Notes under the pieces: model-generated
Seen by the model: only the letters and a program-made list of their open reading frames with translations
The model's database searches: none
Told to the model about the DNA's origin: nothing
Shown here: positions 39,274-48,258 of the stretch, in pieces
Position numbering within the stretch: position 1 is the stretch's first letter
Layout: every line of letters starts with the position of its first letter
Source: Leucobacter chromiireducens subsp. solipictus
GTDB lineage: Bacteria > Actinomycetota > Actinomycetes > Actinomycetales > Microbacteriaceae
Assembly (NCBI RefSeq): GCF_016758195.1
Contig: NZ_QYAC01000001.1
Location: 657,423-721,422 of the forward strand
Length of the DNA stretch: 64,000 bases
Direction of reading: 5' to 3'
Translations under genes and position numbers: made by a program

Positions 39274-40604
39274 CGGGGACTCTCCTCAGCCTCGTCGGAT
39301 TCGCTCGGCAGTGGTGGCCCGGTGTAGCGCAGGCGCGCGATCCGACGCCCGTCCATGCGCTCCACCCGCAGCACCCCGCCGTCGGCGAGGGGAACCTCGT
39401 CGCCGACCTCGGGGATCCGCTCGAGTTCACGCAGCACAAAGCCGGCGACGGTGTCGTAGTCGCCGTCCTCGGGGATCGTCACGCCGGCCTGCTCACGCAC
39501 CTCGTCCGGGCGCAGGTCCGCGGGGAACGTCATCTCGTCCGCGGTGCCGACGACGCCGGCGGCGGCGCGATCGTGCTCGTCCGCAACCTCCCCCACGATC
39601 TCCTCGACGAGGTCTTCAAGCGTCACCATTCCGGCGGTGCCGCCGTACTCGTCGACCACGATCGCGAGCTGGAAGCCGCTCGAGCGCAGGGCGCCGAGCA
39701 GCTGATCGAGCCGCATCGTCTCGGGCACGCGAACGACGTCTTCCGCAAGCGCCGCGGCGGGAACGTCGCGGCGCTTGGCGCGCGGCACGGCGACCGCGTG
39801 CTTCACGTGGACCACGCCGACGATGTCATCCCGGTCCTCGTCGATCACGGGGAAGCGGGAGAAGCCCGAGCGGCCCGAAAGCTCGAGCACGTCCTGGGCG
39901 GATTCGAGACGCTGCACGCTCTCGACCCGCAGCCGCGGCGTCATGACATCGGCGGCGGTCAGCTCGGAAAACCGCAGCGTGCGGTCCAGCAGGGTCGCGG
40001 TATCGGCTTCGAGGAGCCCGGCGCTCGCCGAGTGCCGGACGAGGGAGGACAGCTCCTCGGCCGAGCGTGCGCCGGAGAGCTCCTCTTTCGGTTCGATCCC
40101 GATGCTCCGCAGCATCCCGTTGGCGCTGCCGTTGAGCACGAGAATTGCCGGCTTGAACGTTGCGGTGAACGCGCCCTGCGCCGGCATCACCAGCTTCGCG
40201 GTCTGCAGTGGCCGCGCGAGCGCGAAGTTCTTGGGGACGAGCTCCCCGACGATCATGGAGAAGACCGTGGCGAGCGCGATCGCGATGGGGGCGCTGATGG
40301 TGCGGCGAAGATCCTCCGGCACGCCGATCGCCCCGAGCGGGGCGTCAAGGAACGCGCTGATCGACGGTTCCAGCGTGTAGCCGGCGAGCAGCGTGGTCAG
40401 GGTGATGCCGAGCTGCGCACTCGACAGGTGCGTCGACGTGATCGACAGCCCGCGGATCACCCGATCGAGGCCCCGCTCCCCCGCGTCACGTCGACGCTCG
40501 AGCTCTTGCCGGTCGAGCGCGACAAGCGAAAACTCCGCCGCGACGAAGATGCCGGTCCCGACGGTCAGAATCAATCCGATCAGCAGCAGTATCCAGTCGT
40601 TCAC
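39270..40604 (-). CDS. CNNM/CBS/CorC_HlyC-domain membrane protein (hemolysin C family)
   Basis: 444 residues with the full architecture: DUF21/CNNM membrane domain (1-190), paired CBS domains (about 205-330; [36 protein letters not shown]) and C-terminal CorC_HlyC domain (about 345-425). Probably a metal-ion (Mg/Co) transporter or regulator. It forms an operon with the shorter paralogue, and the pair may make a heterodimer. Confidence 0.92.
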   Translation of the reverse strand: MNDWILLLIGLILTVGTGIFVAAEFSLVALDRQELERRRDAGERGLDRVIRGLSITSTHLSSAQLGITLTTLLAGYTLEPSISAFLDAPLGAIGVPEDLRRTISAPIAIALATVFSMIVGELVPKNFALARPLQTAKLVMPAQGAFTATFKPAILVLNGSANGMLRSIGIEPKEELSGARSAEELSSLVRHSASAGLLEADTATLLDRTLRFSELTAADVMTPRLRVESVQRLESAQDVLELSGRSGFSRFPVIDEDRDDIVGVVHVKHAVAVPRAKRRDVPAAALAEDVVRVPETMRLDQLLGALRSSGFQLAIVVDEYGGTAGMVTLEDLVEEIVGEVADEHDRAAAGVVGTADEMTFPADLRPDEVREQAGVTIPEDGDYDTVAGFVLRELERIPEVGDEVPLADGGVLRVERMDGRRIARLRYTGPPLPSESDEAEESPR

Positions 40605-40626
40605 CGGCAGCTCCTGAGCGGTGCAG

Positions 40627-40650
40627 GCTGCCGCGCGTCCGCGCGGCAGC
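40627..40650. other. GC-rich hairpin in the CNNM/kgd divergent gap
   Basis: GCTGCCGCGCG pairs with CGCGCGGCAGC around a 2-nt gap (about 10 bp stem, 4-nt loop), 22 bp upstream of the CNNM start. It may be a leader hairpin; no further evidence of function. Confidence 0.35.
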
Positions 40651-40848
40651 TACTCGGAGGGTCTGAGGGTCTTCGAGAGCCAGAATCCATAGTGATGGCC
40701 ACTTTATCACCGCGGGCTGAGAATCTACGCAGGAGCTATGCCGCGAGTTCCCCCAGAAAGGCGTAGGGTTGAACATGGTACGGCTACGGTGCTGCACCCC
40801 GATCACCGAAACTTGCCACGCAAGTGGCACGACCGAGAGGAACCCGCT

Positions 40849-43800
40849 TTGGCAGAGCGCACGGAGACCACCGATCAGGTTGGTCCCGCAGAAGATTTTG
40901 GCGCAAATGCTTGGCTCGTCGATGAATTGTGGAAACAGTTCCAGGTCGACAAGAACTCGGTCGACCAATCGTGGTGGCCGGTGCTGGAGCGGTACGGGAA
41001 GACCGCCCAGGCGAGCGCAAGTGCAACACCGGGCGCGGCAGCGGCGCCGCCCGCGACCGCGACGGGACCGGTGACGACGCCGATCACCTCGCCTGCACAG
41101 CCCGCACGCACCACGAACACCGCGCCGCGCACCACGCCGATCCCGGCCGACGCCCCGCGCAGCGCCCCGGCCTCGGCCACGGCGGAAGACCCGGACGTCG
41201 TCGAGGACGTCGTCACCCCGCTCAAGGGCATGGCCCGCACGCTGTCGAAGAACATGGACCAGAGCCTCACGGTTCCGACCGCGACGAGCGTCCGCACGAT
41301 CCCGGCAAAGCTGCTGATCGACAACCGGATCGTCATCAATAACCACCTCCGCCGCAGCCGCGGCGGCAAGATCTCCTTCACGCACCTCATCGGCTGGGCA
41401 CTGATCCAGACGCTCAAGGAGTTCCCGAGCCAGAACGTGGCCTACACGGAGGTCGACGGCAAGCCCTCGATCCTGGTCCCCGCGCACGTCGGCCTCGGCA
41501 TCGCCATCGATCTGCCGAAGCCGGACGGCTCGCGCTCGCTCATGGTGCCGGCAATCAAGCGCGCGGAGACGCTCGATTTCAACGAGTATCTGACCGCCTA
41601 CGAGGACCTCGTGAAGCGGGCCCGCGGGGGCAAGCTCACGGCGAGCGATTTCCAGGGCGGCACGGTCTCCCTGACCAACCCCGGCGGCATCGGCACGGTG
41701 CACTCGGTGCCCCGACTCATGCAGGGCCAGGGCTGCATCATCGGCGCCGGCGCGCTCGAGTACCCTGCCGAGTTCCAGGGGGCCTCGGAAGACGTGCTCA
41801 CCCGCCTCGGCATTTCGAAGACGATCACGCTCACCAGCACCTACGACCACCGCGTCATTCAGGGTGCCGGCTCCGGCGAGTTCCTGAAGCTTGTCCACGA
41901 GCGCCTGATCGGCGGCCACAACTTCTACGAGGACATTTTCGCCGCGCTGCGTATCCCGTACAAGCCGGTGCAGTGGGCGTCCGACATCCACGTCGATATC
42001 TCGGGCGCGATCGACAAGGAAGCCCGCGTCCAGGAGCTCATCAACTCCTTCCGCGTGCGCGGCCACCTGATGGCCGACACCGATCCGCTCGAGTACGTGC
42101 AGCGCACCCACCCGGATCTGGAGATCGAGTCGCACGGCCTCACTTTCTGGGACCTCGACCGCGAGTTCGTGACCGGCGGCATCGGCGGCCAGCGCACCAT
42201 GAAGCTGCGCGACATTCTCGGCGTGCTGCGCGACTCCTACTGCCGCAAGATCGGCATCGAGTACATGCACATCCAGGATCCCGCACAGCGGCTCTGGCTG
42301 CGCGAGCAGCTCGAGGTGAACTACGCCAAGCCGAGCCGCGACGAGCAGATGCGGATCCTCGAGAAGCTCAACGAGGCCGAGGCGTTCGAAACCTTCCTGC
42401 AGACCAAGTACGTCGGGCAGAAGCGCTTCAGCCTGGAGGGCGGCGAGTCCGTGATCCCGCTGCTCGACGCCATGCTCGTCGACGCGGCGGAGGACGGCGT
42501 CGACAGCGTCGACATCGGTATGGCGCACCGCGGCCGCCTCAACGTGCTCTCCAATATTGCGGGCAAGACCTACGGGCAGATCTTCCGCGAGTTCGAGGGC
42601 GCGCAGTCCTCGAAGGCCGGCTCGGGCGACGTGAAGTACCATCTCGGCACCTCCGGCGTGTTCACGGCACCGAACGGCACGCAAGTGCCGATCCACCTGG
42701 CCGCGAACCCCTCGCACCTGGAGACCGTCAATGGCGTGCTCGAGGGCATCGTGCGCGCGAAGCAGGATCTCAAGCCGATCGGCTCGTTCACCACCCTCCC
42801 GATCCTCGTGCACGGCGACGCGGCGATGGCCGGTCAGGGCGTGGTCTACGAGACGCTGCAGATGTCGCAGCTGCGCGGCTACCGTACCGGCGGCACGATC
42901 CACATCATCATCAACAACCAGGTGGGCTTCACCACCCTCCCGCTCGACTCGCGCTCCGCCGTGTACTCCTCGGACGTGGGCAAGGTCGTGCAGTCGCCGA
43001 TTTTCCACGTCAACGGGGACGACCCCGAGTCGGTGGTCCGCGTCGCCAAGCTCGCGTACGAGTTCCGGCAGCGCTTCCACATCGACGTGATCATCGACCT
43101 CATCTGCTACCGCCGCCGCGGACACAACGAGGGCGACGACCCCTCGATGACGCAGCCGCTGATGACCGATCTGATCGAGGCCAAGCGGTCCACCCGTCGC
43201 CTCTACACGAGCGCGCTGGTCGGCCGTGGCGATATCACCGAAGAAGAGTACGAGAAGGCCAAGCAGGACTTCCAGGCCCGGCTCGAACTCGCCTTCCAGG
43301 AGACCCACGCGGCGCAGACCGGCGCGATCCCGATCATCGACCAGAGCGGGATCGGCCAGGTCGCCGAGGTCGGCGGCCCCGGCCCCGCACCGCTCGAGAC
43401 CGCGGTCGACCGCAGCGTGATCGAGCGCATCGGCGACGCCCACGAGAACAAGCCCGCCGGCTTCACGGTGCACCCGAAGCTGCAGCAGCTGTTGAAGAAG
43501 CGCACGGAGATGAGCCGCAACGGCGGCATCGACTGGGGCTTCGGTGAGCTGCTCGCCCTGGGCTCGCTCCTCATGGAGGGCACCGCGGTGCGCTTCGCCG
43601 GGCAGGACGCCCGCCGCGGCACCTTCGCCCAGCGTCACGCTGTCTTCCACGATCGCGCGAACGGGCAGGAATGGATCCCGCTGCTGAACCTCTCCGAGGA
43701 GCAGGCGCGATTCTGGATCTACGATTCCTTCCTGTCGGAGTACGCCGCGCTCGCCTACGAGTACGGCTACTCCTTGCAGCGTGAGGACGCCCTCGTGCTG

Positions 43801-44562
43801 TGGGAGGCGCAGTTCGGGGACTTCGCGAATACGGCGCAGGCCGTGATCGACGAGTACGTCGCCGCCGCGGAGCAGAAGTGGGGTCAGCGTTCCTCCGTCG
43901 TGATGCTGCTGCCGCACGGCTACGAGGGCCAGGGGCCGGATCACTCCTCCGCTCGGATCGAGCGCTACCTGCAGCTCTGCGCCGAGGACAACATGACCGT
44001 CGCGCGCCCGTCGACCCCGGCGAACTACTTCCACCTGCTGCGCCGCCAGGCCTACGCACGGCCGCGCAAGCCGCTGATCGTGTTCACCCCGAAGTCGATG
44101 CTGCGCTTGCGCGGCGCGACGTCGAGCGTGGAAGACTTCACGACCGGTCACTTCCAGCCCGTGCTCGACGACCCGAACGTGGGCGAGAAGTCGCAGGTGG
44201 AGCGCGTCCTGCTCGTCTCGGGCAAGATCTACTACGATCTGCGCGTGGCGCTCGACAAGAACCCGGACCCGCGCATCGCGCTGGTCCGCGTCGAGCAGTA
44301 CTACCCGCTGCCCATCGTCGAGGTGGGGCGCGTCCTCACCCAGTACTCGGGCGCCGAGCTGGTGTGGGTGCAGGATGAGCCGGAAAACCAGGGTGCGTGG
44401 CCGTTCATCTCGCTGGAGCTCTCGAAGCACCTGGCGAACGACCGCATCAGCGTGGTCAGCCGCGCCTCGTCCGCGGCGCCCTCGACCGGCTCCGCGAAGG
44501 TCCACGCCGTCGAGCAGGAGGCCCTGATCGCACGCGCGCTGCGCTTCGAGTCCCAGGACTGA
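40849..44562 (+). CDS. kgd: Multifunctional 2-oxoglutarate metabolism enzyme (SucA/Kgd, E1 fused to E2-type acyltransferase domain)
   Basis: 1237 residues. After an N-terminal FGANAWLVDELW helix and a Pro/Ala/Thr linker comes the E2-like catalytic domain (about 120-350, with TYDHRVIQGAGSGEFL and its catalytic His), then the thiamine-diphosphate E1 domain (RGHLMADTDPLEY, HRGRLNVLSNI, HYHLG-like KYHLGTSGVF, GDAAMAGQGVVYET) through the C-terminus. This fusion without a lipoyl domain is typical of Actinobacteria, where it works in a mixed PDH/ODH complex. TTG at 40849 is chosen because GAGAGGA sits 6-7 bp upstream and conservation starts there. Confidence 0.95.
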   Translation: MAERTETTDQVGPAEDFGANAWLVDELWKQFQVDKNSVDQSWWPVLERYGKTAQASASATPGAAAAPPATATGPVTTPITSPAQPARTTNTAPRTTPIPADAPRSAPASATAEDPDVVEDVVTPLKGMARTLSKNMDQSLTVPTATSVRTIPAKLLIDNRIVINNHLRRSRGGKISFTHLIGWALIQTLKEFPSQNVAYTEVDGKPSILVPAHVGLGIAIDLPKPDGSRSLMVPAIKRAETLDFNEYLTAYEDLVKRARGGKLTASDFQGGTVSLTNPGGIGTVHSVPRLMQGQGCIIGAGALEYPAEFQGASEDVLTRLGISKTITLTSTYDHRVIQGAGSGEFLKLVHERLIGGHNFYEDIFAALRIPYKPVQWASDIHVDISGAIDKEARVQELINSFRVRGHLMADTDPLEYVQRTHPDLEIESHGLTFWDLDREFVTGGIGGQRTMKLRDILGVLRDSYCRKIGIEYMHIQDPAQRLWLREQLEVNYAKPSRDEQMRILEKLNEAEAFETFLQTKYVGQKRFSLEGGESVIPLLDAMLVDAAEDGVDSVDIGMAHRGRLNVLSNIAGKTYGQIFREFEGAQSSKAGSGDVKYHLGTSGVFTAPNGTQVPIHLAANPSHLETVNGVLEGIVRAKQDLKPIGSFTTLPILVHGDAAMAGQGVVYETLQMSQLRGYRTGGTIHIIINNQVGFTTLPLDSRSAVYSSDVGKVVQSPIFHVNGDDPESVVRVAKLAYEFRQRFHIDVIIDLICYRRRGHNEGDDPSMTQPLMTDLIEAKRSTRRLYTSALVGRGDITEEEYEKAKQDFQARLELAFQETHAAQTGAIPIIDQSGIGQVAEVGGPGPAPLETAVDRSVIERIGDAHENKPAGFTVHPKLQQLLKKRTEMSRNGGIDWGFGELLALGSLLMEGTAVRFAGQDARRGTFAQRHAVFHDRANGQEWIPLLNLSEEQARFWIYDSFLSEYAALAYEYGYSLQREDALVLWEAQFGDFANTAQAVIDEYVAAAEQKWGQRSSVVMLLPHGYEGQGPDHSSARIERYLQLCAEDNMTVARPSTPANYFHLLRRQAYARPRKPLIVFTPKSMLRLRGATSSVEDFTTGHFQPVLDDPNVGEKSQVERVLLVSGKIYYDLRVALDKNPDPRIALVRVEQYYPLPIVEVGRVLTQYSGAELVWVQDEPENQGAWPFISLELSKHLANDRISVVSRASSAAPSTGSAKVHAVEQEALIARALRFESQD

Positions 44563-44568
44563 CCCGGG

Positions 44569-45351
44569 ATGCAGCACCCACTCCTCGGGGGGTCGCCCGC
44601 CCGCGGCGGTGACGCGGCGTCGGGCGTCCCCGGGGAGGGGATCGCGCAGCGCATCGCCACCGCGATCTCGTTGGGCATGCTGAGCGTCGGCGAGCGGCTC
44701 CCGCCCGAGGCCGAGCTCGCAAGCCAGTTCGGCGTGGCCGTGGCGACCCTGCGCAAAGCGCTCGCGACGCTCCGCGAGCAGGGCGTCGTCGAGACCCGGC
44801 GCGGCCGCAACGGCGGCACGTTTGTGGTCCAGGCCCCCTTCCCGTCCCCCGACACGTTGCAGACTGCGCTGCGTCGCATCAGCACGGTCGCCCTCCGCGA
44901 CTTCTTCGACGAGCACGCCGCGGTGTCGGGAATGGCCGCCCGACTCGCCGCGGAGCGCGCGGTTCCCGGCGTCCGAACGCGGCTCGCCGAGTTCGCGTTC
45001 GAGGCGCGCGAGGCGCCCGCCGGACACGAGCGCTCCCTCGCTGACAGCCGCTTCCACTTCGAGGTGGCGGTGCAGAGCCACTCGCAGCGGCTGCTGACCG
45101 CGGAGCAGCGACTGCAGTCGGAGCTCTCCCCCTTCCTGTGGTGCGAAGAGATCTGCAGCGCGTCGACGCAGCTCGCGTTCACGGAGCACCTCGCGATCGT
45201 GATGGCGATCGAGCAGCGTCAGCCGGACGAGGCGCAGCGGCTCGCGGTGGCGCACGTCCGCGAAAACATGCGCCTCATCATCGAGGGGAAATTCGCGCTC
45301 GGGCCCGGGGCCGAGCCGAGCCGAGCGCCCGGAACGGGGGCCGCCGCATGA
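44569..45351 (+). CDS. GntR/FadR-family regulator with FCD-like effector domain
   Basis: 260 residues. Winged helix at about 24-88 (GMLSVGERLPPEAELASQFGVAVATLRKALATLREQGVVETRRGRNGGTFV), then an all-helical FCD-type domain (about 100-245) with His and Asp residues (HERSLADSRFHFEVAVQSHS, EHLAIVMAIEQ) that in relatives bind a metal and a carboxylate. Its stop overlaps the Cache protein gene (ATGA). Six bp after kgd but likely regulates the amine cluster beyond; FCD proteins usually act locally. Confidence 0.87.
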   Translation: MQHPLLGGSPARGGDAASGVPGEGIAQRIATAISLGMLSVGERLPPEAELASQFGVAVATLRKALATLREQGVVETRRGRNGGTFVVQAPFPSPDTLQTALRRISTVALRDFFDEHAAVSGMAARLAAERAVPGVRTRLAEFAFEAREAPAGHERSLADSRFHFEVAVQSHSQRLLTAEQRLQSELSPFLWCEEICSASTQLAFTEHLAIVMAIEQRQPDEAQRLAVAHVRENMRLIIEGKFALGPGAEPSRAPGTGAAA

Positions 45352-46055
45352 CCGCCCCGCTCGCGGATGTCACCGCGGAACTCACCGCGTGGTTTGCCGA
45401 TCGCTTCGCCCAGTTGGAGCGACTCTCGGACGAGCTCATCTCGGCGCTCCACCTCGGCGCGGATCGCCGCTTAGAGCTCACCGAATCGGCGCGACGGCGC
45501 ATGAAAACGACCGCCGTGCGGATGCTCGAGGCGCATCCCGTGCTCGACGGGTGCGGCCTGATCTTTGCGCGGACCGCCCTCGGCACCGAGAACGGCCACC
45601 TCGAGTGGTGGGTGCGCGAGGACGAGACCCGGTTTGCCCGGTACTCGTTCGGGGTGGTTCCCGGCGGCGACCGGTATTACGACTACGAGCACCACGAGTG
45701 GTTCATCCGCGCGTTTCACGAGGGTGCTCCCGCCCTGGTCGGCCCCTACATCGACTATCTCGGCGTTGAGGCCTACGTGGTCACGCTGACCGTTCCGGCG
45801 GTGCTGGACGGCGTCCGCGTCGGGGCGGTCGGCACCGACATTCAGGTTGCCGACCTCGAGGCGGCGTTGCTCCCGATGCTGCTGCGCAGCCGCGCGCCGC
45901 TCGCCGTCGTCGGCCGCCACGGGAACGTGCTCGTGGGGAGCTCTGCGAGCTTCCTCCCGGGCGAGTACGTCCCCGCCGAGCTCGACGGCTTTGCGCGGAT
46001 CGCGCTCGGGCCGGCCTCGGCCGGGCTCACGCTCCTCGCCCCGACCGCGAGCTAA
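45348..46055 (+). CDS. Soluble Cache-domain sensor protein
   Basis: 235 residues with a Cache/PDC-type fold but neither signal peptide nor membrane helix, so it should be cytoplasmic. The pocket signature is YYDYEHHEWF (110-119) followed by VTLTVPAVLDGVRVGAVGTDI (Asp164). This aligns with the amino-acid-binding dCache motif Y-x-x-x-x-R-x-W-Y...D, but with His in place of the carboxylate-binding Arg. Co-translated with the GntR regulator, it may be its ligand partner. Codon 42 is a rare TTA. Function inferred. Confidence 0.75.
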   Translation: MTAPLADVTAELTAWFADRFAQLERLSDELISALHLGADRRLELTESARRRMKTTAVRMLEAHPVLDGCGLIFARTALGTENGHLEWWVREDETRFARYSFGVVPGGDRYYDYEHHEWFIRAFHEGAPALVGPYIDYLGVEAYVVTLTVPAVLDGVRVGAVGTDIQVADLEAALLPMLLRSRAPLAVVGRHGNVLVGSSASFLPGEYVPAELDGFARIALGPASAGLTLLAPTAS

Positions 46056-46077
46056 CGACGCGGCCGGGGCGAGGAGC
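46031..46077. terminator. Hairpin terminator overlapping the Cache gene stop codon
   Basis: GCTCCTCGCCCCG pairs with CGGGGCGAGGAGC (13 bp), with additional inner pairing CCGCG/CGCGG. The left arm lies in the last codons of the gene. Located between convergent genes, it may serve both. Confidence 0.7.
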
Positions 46078-46097
46078 GCACACGAGGGCTGCGCGGC

Positions 46098-46820
46098 TTA
46101 GCCTCGGACAAGCGCGGCGAAGCGCGCGGCGAAGCCGCCCCACAGTTCGCGGAGACGCGGTTCTGCCGCGCGCACCTCGGCGACAACGTCCGAGCCCGAG
46201 AGCCCGAGGGCGTCGAGTCCGTCCCCCTCTTCGACGACCCAGTCCTCGGCCGTGCCGGTGAGCGCCTCGGGGTGGAACTGGACACCCCAGGCCGCGGCTC
46301 CGACTCGGAAGGCCTGGTTCCGGCACGCCGCGTTCGACGCGAGCACCTCCGCCTGCGCGGGCAGCTCGGCGGCCTCCAGCCAGTGCCACTGCACGGTCGG
46401 CACCGCATCCCCGGCGAGGTCCCCGAACAGCGGATCCCCCGCCGCCCCGGGCGCAAAGCCCACGCTGGTGAGCCCCACCTCGGGTCCGGCCGGCATGGTG
46501 CGCACCTGGCCCCCGGTCGCGGTCGCGAGGAGCTGCGCGCCGAGGCAGATCCCCAGCGTCGGCAGCTCGCGCGCCACGCCGTCGAGCAGGAGCGCCCGGG
46601 TCGCGGGCAGCCAGGGGGCCGCCGTATCGTCGGTCGGCCCCATCGAGCCCCCCAACACGATCAGCCCGTCGAAGCCGTCGAGCGATCCCGGGACCGGGAC
46701 GGCGGCGTCCGGGCCGACCGTTTCCAGCGTGATGCCCTCCTCCTGGAGCCGGGCGGCGAAGTGCCCGATCCCGGCGTTCGCCTGATGCTCCACCACGAGA
46801 ACGCGTGCGCGCGAGGTCAT
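46098..46820 (-). CDS. Class I glutamine amidotransferase-like protein
   Basis: 240 residues. GATase1 fold with nucleophile Cys92 in LGICLGAQLLA and His in WGVQFHPEAL, the same active-site logic as GuaA-type amidotransferases. No synthetase domain is attached, so it may act as a free hydrolase of gamma-glutamyl bonds, as proposed for AtdA2 in aniline degradation. ATG overlaps the stop of the upstream PuuD-type gene by 4 bp. Confidence 0.87.
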   Translation of the reverse strand: MTSRARVLVVEHQANAGIGHFAARLQEEGITLETVGPDAAVPVPGSLDGFDGLIVLGGSMGPTDDTAAPWLPATRALLLDGVARELPTLGICLGAQLLATATGGQVRTMPAGPEVGLTSVGFAPGAAGDPLFGDLAGDAVPTVQWHWLEAAELPAQAEVLASNAACRNQAFRVGAAAWGVQFHPEALTGTAEDWVVEEGDGLDALGLSGSDVVAEVRAAEPRLRELWGGFAARFAALVRG

Positions 46821-47536
46821 GCGGCGCTCCTTTCCGTCCGGGCGGCGCGCGCCGCGGCACGCTCCACCAGCCAATCGAAGAGGGCCTGCTGCGTCGGATC
46901 CGTCGCTGCCGTGTCCTCCGGATGCCACTGTACGGCGAGCAGCTCCGCGCGCTCGTGTTCGAGCGCCTCCACGATGCCGTCGGCGGCCCGGCCGACCACC
47001 CGCAACCCGGTGCCGACCGCATCGACGGCCTGATGGTGGTACGAGGACACCGGGAGCTCGGTCACGCCCAGGGCGCCGGCGAGCGCGGAGTCCGGCGCGA
47101 GCTCGACCGGGTGCACGCTGTTGCGATGCACGCTGTCGGCGGGGAGATCCTGCACCATGGTGCCGCCGTGCTCCACGTTGAGGAGTTGGAAGCCGCGGCA
47201 GATCGCCAGCACGGGGACCCCCGCCGCGATCGCGGCGGACAGGAGATCCGCCTCGAACTGATCCTGCGCGGCGAAGTCTGCGGTCACCGTGGTCGGCAGC
47301 GGGGCCTGGCCGTAGCGTGCCGGATCGAGATCGAAGCCGCCAGGAATCAGCAGGCCGTCGAGGCCCCGCAGTCGCTCGGCCGCCGGCGACGGCCCCTCCG
47401 CGAACAGCGTGAGGGGCTCGCCGCCCGCGCGAACGACGGAGCGGAGCACCGCGGACGCGACCGCGGTGCCATCGAAGCGGAGGCCGTGGATCTGGTTCGA
47501 CCACATCCCGGTCACCCCAATGCGCGGCGCCTGCAT
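46817..47536 (-). CDS. Gamma-glutamyl-gamma-aminobutyrate hydrolase family protein (PuuD-like, peptidase C26)
   Basis: 239 residues. Class I GATase fold with Cys113 in LAICRGFQLLNVEHGG and the catalytic His/Glu in AVQWHPEDT, plus SYHHQAVD, which is characteristic of PuuD-type hydrolases. It should cleave gamma-glutamylated amines or amino acids to free glutamate. It lies between the GATase-like gene (4-bp overlap) and the binding-protein-like gene (2 bp away), so the three are co-transcribed. Confidence 0.9.
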   Translation of the reverse strand: MQAPRIGVTGMWSNQIHGLRFDGTAVASAVLRSVVRAGGEPLTLFAEGPSPAAERLRGLDGLLIPGGFDLDPARYGQAPLPTTVTADFAAQDQFEADLLSAAIAAGVPVLAICRGFQLLNVEHGGTMVQDLPADSVHRNSVHPVELAPDSALAGALGVTELPVSSYHHQAVDAVGTGLRVVGRAADGIVEALEHERAELLAVQWHPEDTAATDPTQQALFDWLVERAAARAARTERSAA

Positions 47537-47538
47537 GG

Positions 47539-48258
47539 CTACGCCTCGGGCTTCAGGGGGAACGGGAGCAACGGCATCCAGCGTGTCCACACGCGCTCGA
47601 GCGAACCGTCGGCGACGATCGCGGTGAGCGCGGCGTCGATCTCGGCGCGGAGGGCGTCGTTCCCGGGGGCCACGCCGATCCCCCACCGGTTTCCGGTCAG
47701 CACCGTGAAGGCCTCGACGAAGTCGGGGTCTTCCTGGCCGAGCGGGATCATGACGACGTCGTCGTCCACGAAGCCGTCGACCTCGCCGGAGCGCGTCGCC
47801 TCGATCATGTCCCGGAACACGTCGTCGCTTGCGCCGAAGCTCACGAGCTCCACGCCGGGGAACGTCTCGGCGAGCTTCATGTTCGTGGAATGTGCGATCG
47901 CACCGATCTTGTAGCCCGCGAGATCCTCGGGGGCGCGGGCGGGATCATCCGCCCGCACGATCAGCGTCTCGTTGAACACGGCGTACGGCTGGGTGAAGTC
48001 GACGAGCGCGGCGCGCTCCTCGGTCATCCCCTGGCCACACCAGACGGCGTCGGCGTCGCCGCGTCGCACGGCGGGGATCATGTCGTCCCAGGGCAGCATG
48101 ATCCACTCGATCGTCGCGCCCAGCCGCTCGGCGACGAGCGCGGCGGCTTCGGGTTCGTATCCGCCGCGGGTCGCGCCGTCCGGGCTCTTCGAGAAGAGCG
48201 GCAGGGCCTCAGAGTCGATGCACGCGAGTCGGAGCGTGCGGGGCGTGGTGGTGGTCAC
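47539..48258 (-). CDS. Family 3 solute-binding-protein fold without signal peptide
   Basis: 239 residues. A clear SBP_bac_3 domain with LRLACIDSEALPLFS, GYEPEAAALVAERLGATIEWIMLPWDDMIPAVRRGDADAVWCG, ERAALVDFTQPY and RWGIGVAPGNDALRAEIDAAL. The GTG start is fixed by GGAGG 7 bp upstream and leads straight into the domain (TTTTPRTLRLAC), so no export signal is present. No permease or ATPase gene accompanies it. It may be a cytoplasmic ligand-binding protein. Overlaps the GS-like gene by 4 bp. Confidence 0.82.
   Translation of the reverse strand: MTTTTPRTLRLACIDSEALPLFSKSPDGATRGGYEPEAAALVAERLGATIEWIMLPWDDMIPAVRRGDADAVWCGQGMTEERAALVDFTQPYAVFNETLIVRADDPARAPEDLAGYKIGAIAHSTNMKLAETFPGVELVSFGASDDVFRDMIEATRSGEVDGFVDDDVVMIPLGQEDPDFVEAFTVLTGNRWGIGVAPGNDALRAEIDAALTAIVADGSLERVWTRWMPLLPFPLKPEA

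Noticed and set aside
40486..45255. A 1589-codon open frame antisense to kgd
   Set aside because: It is the frame opposite a conserved high-GC gene, full of Arg/His/Glu/Val low-complexity sequence with no domain; such long antisense frames are expected at this base composition.
46098..46820. Guanosine monophosphate synthase (GuaA)
   Set aside because: Only the amidotransferase domain is present; the ATP-pyrophosphatase synthetase domain is missing and the neighbours are gamma-glutamyl enzymes.
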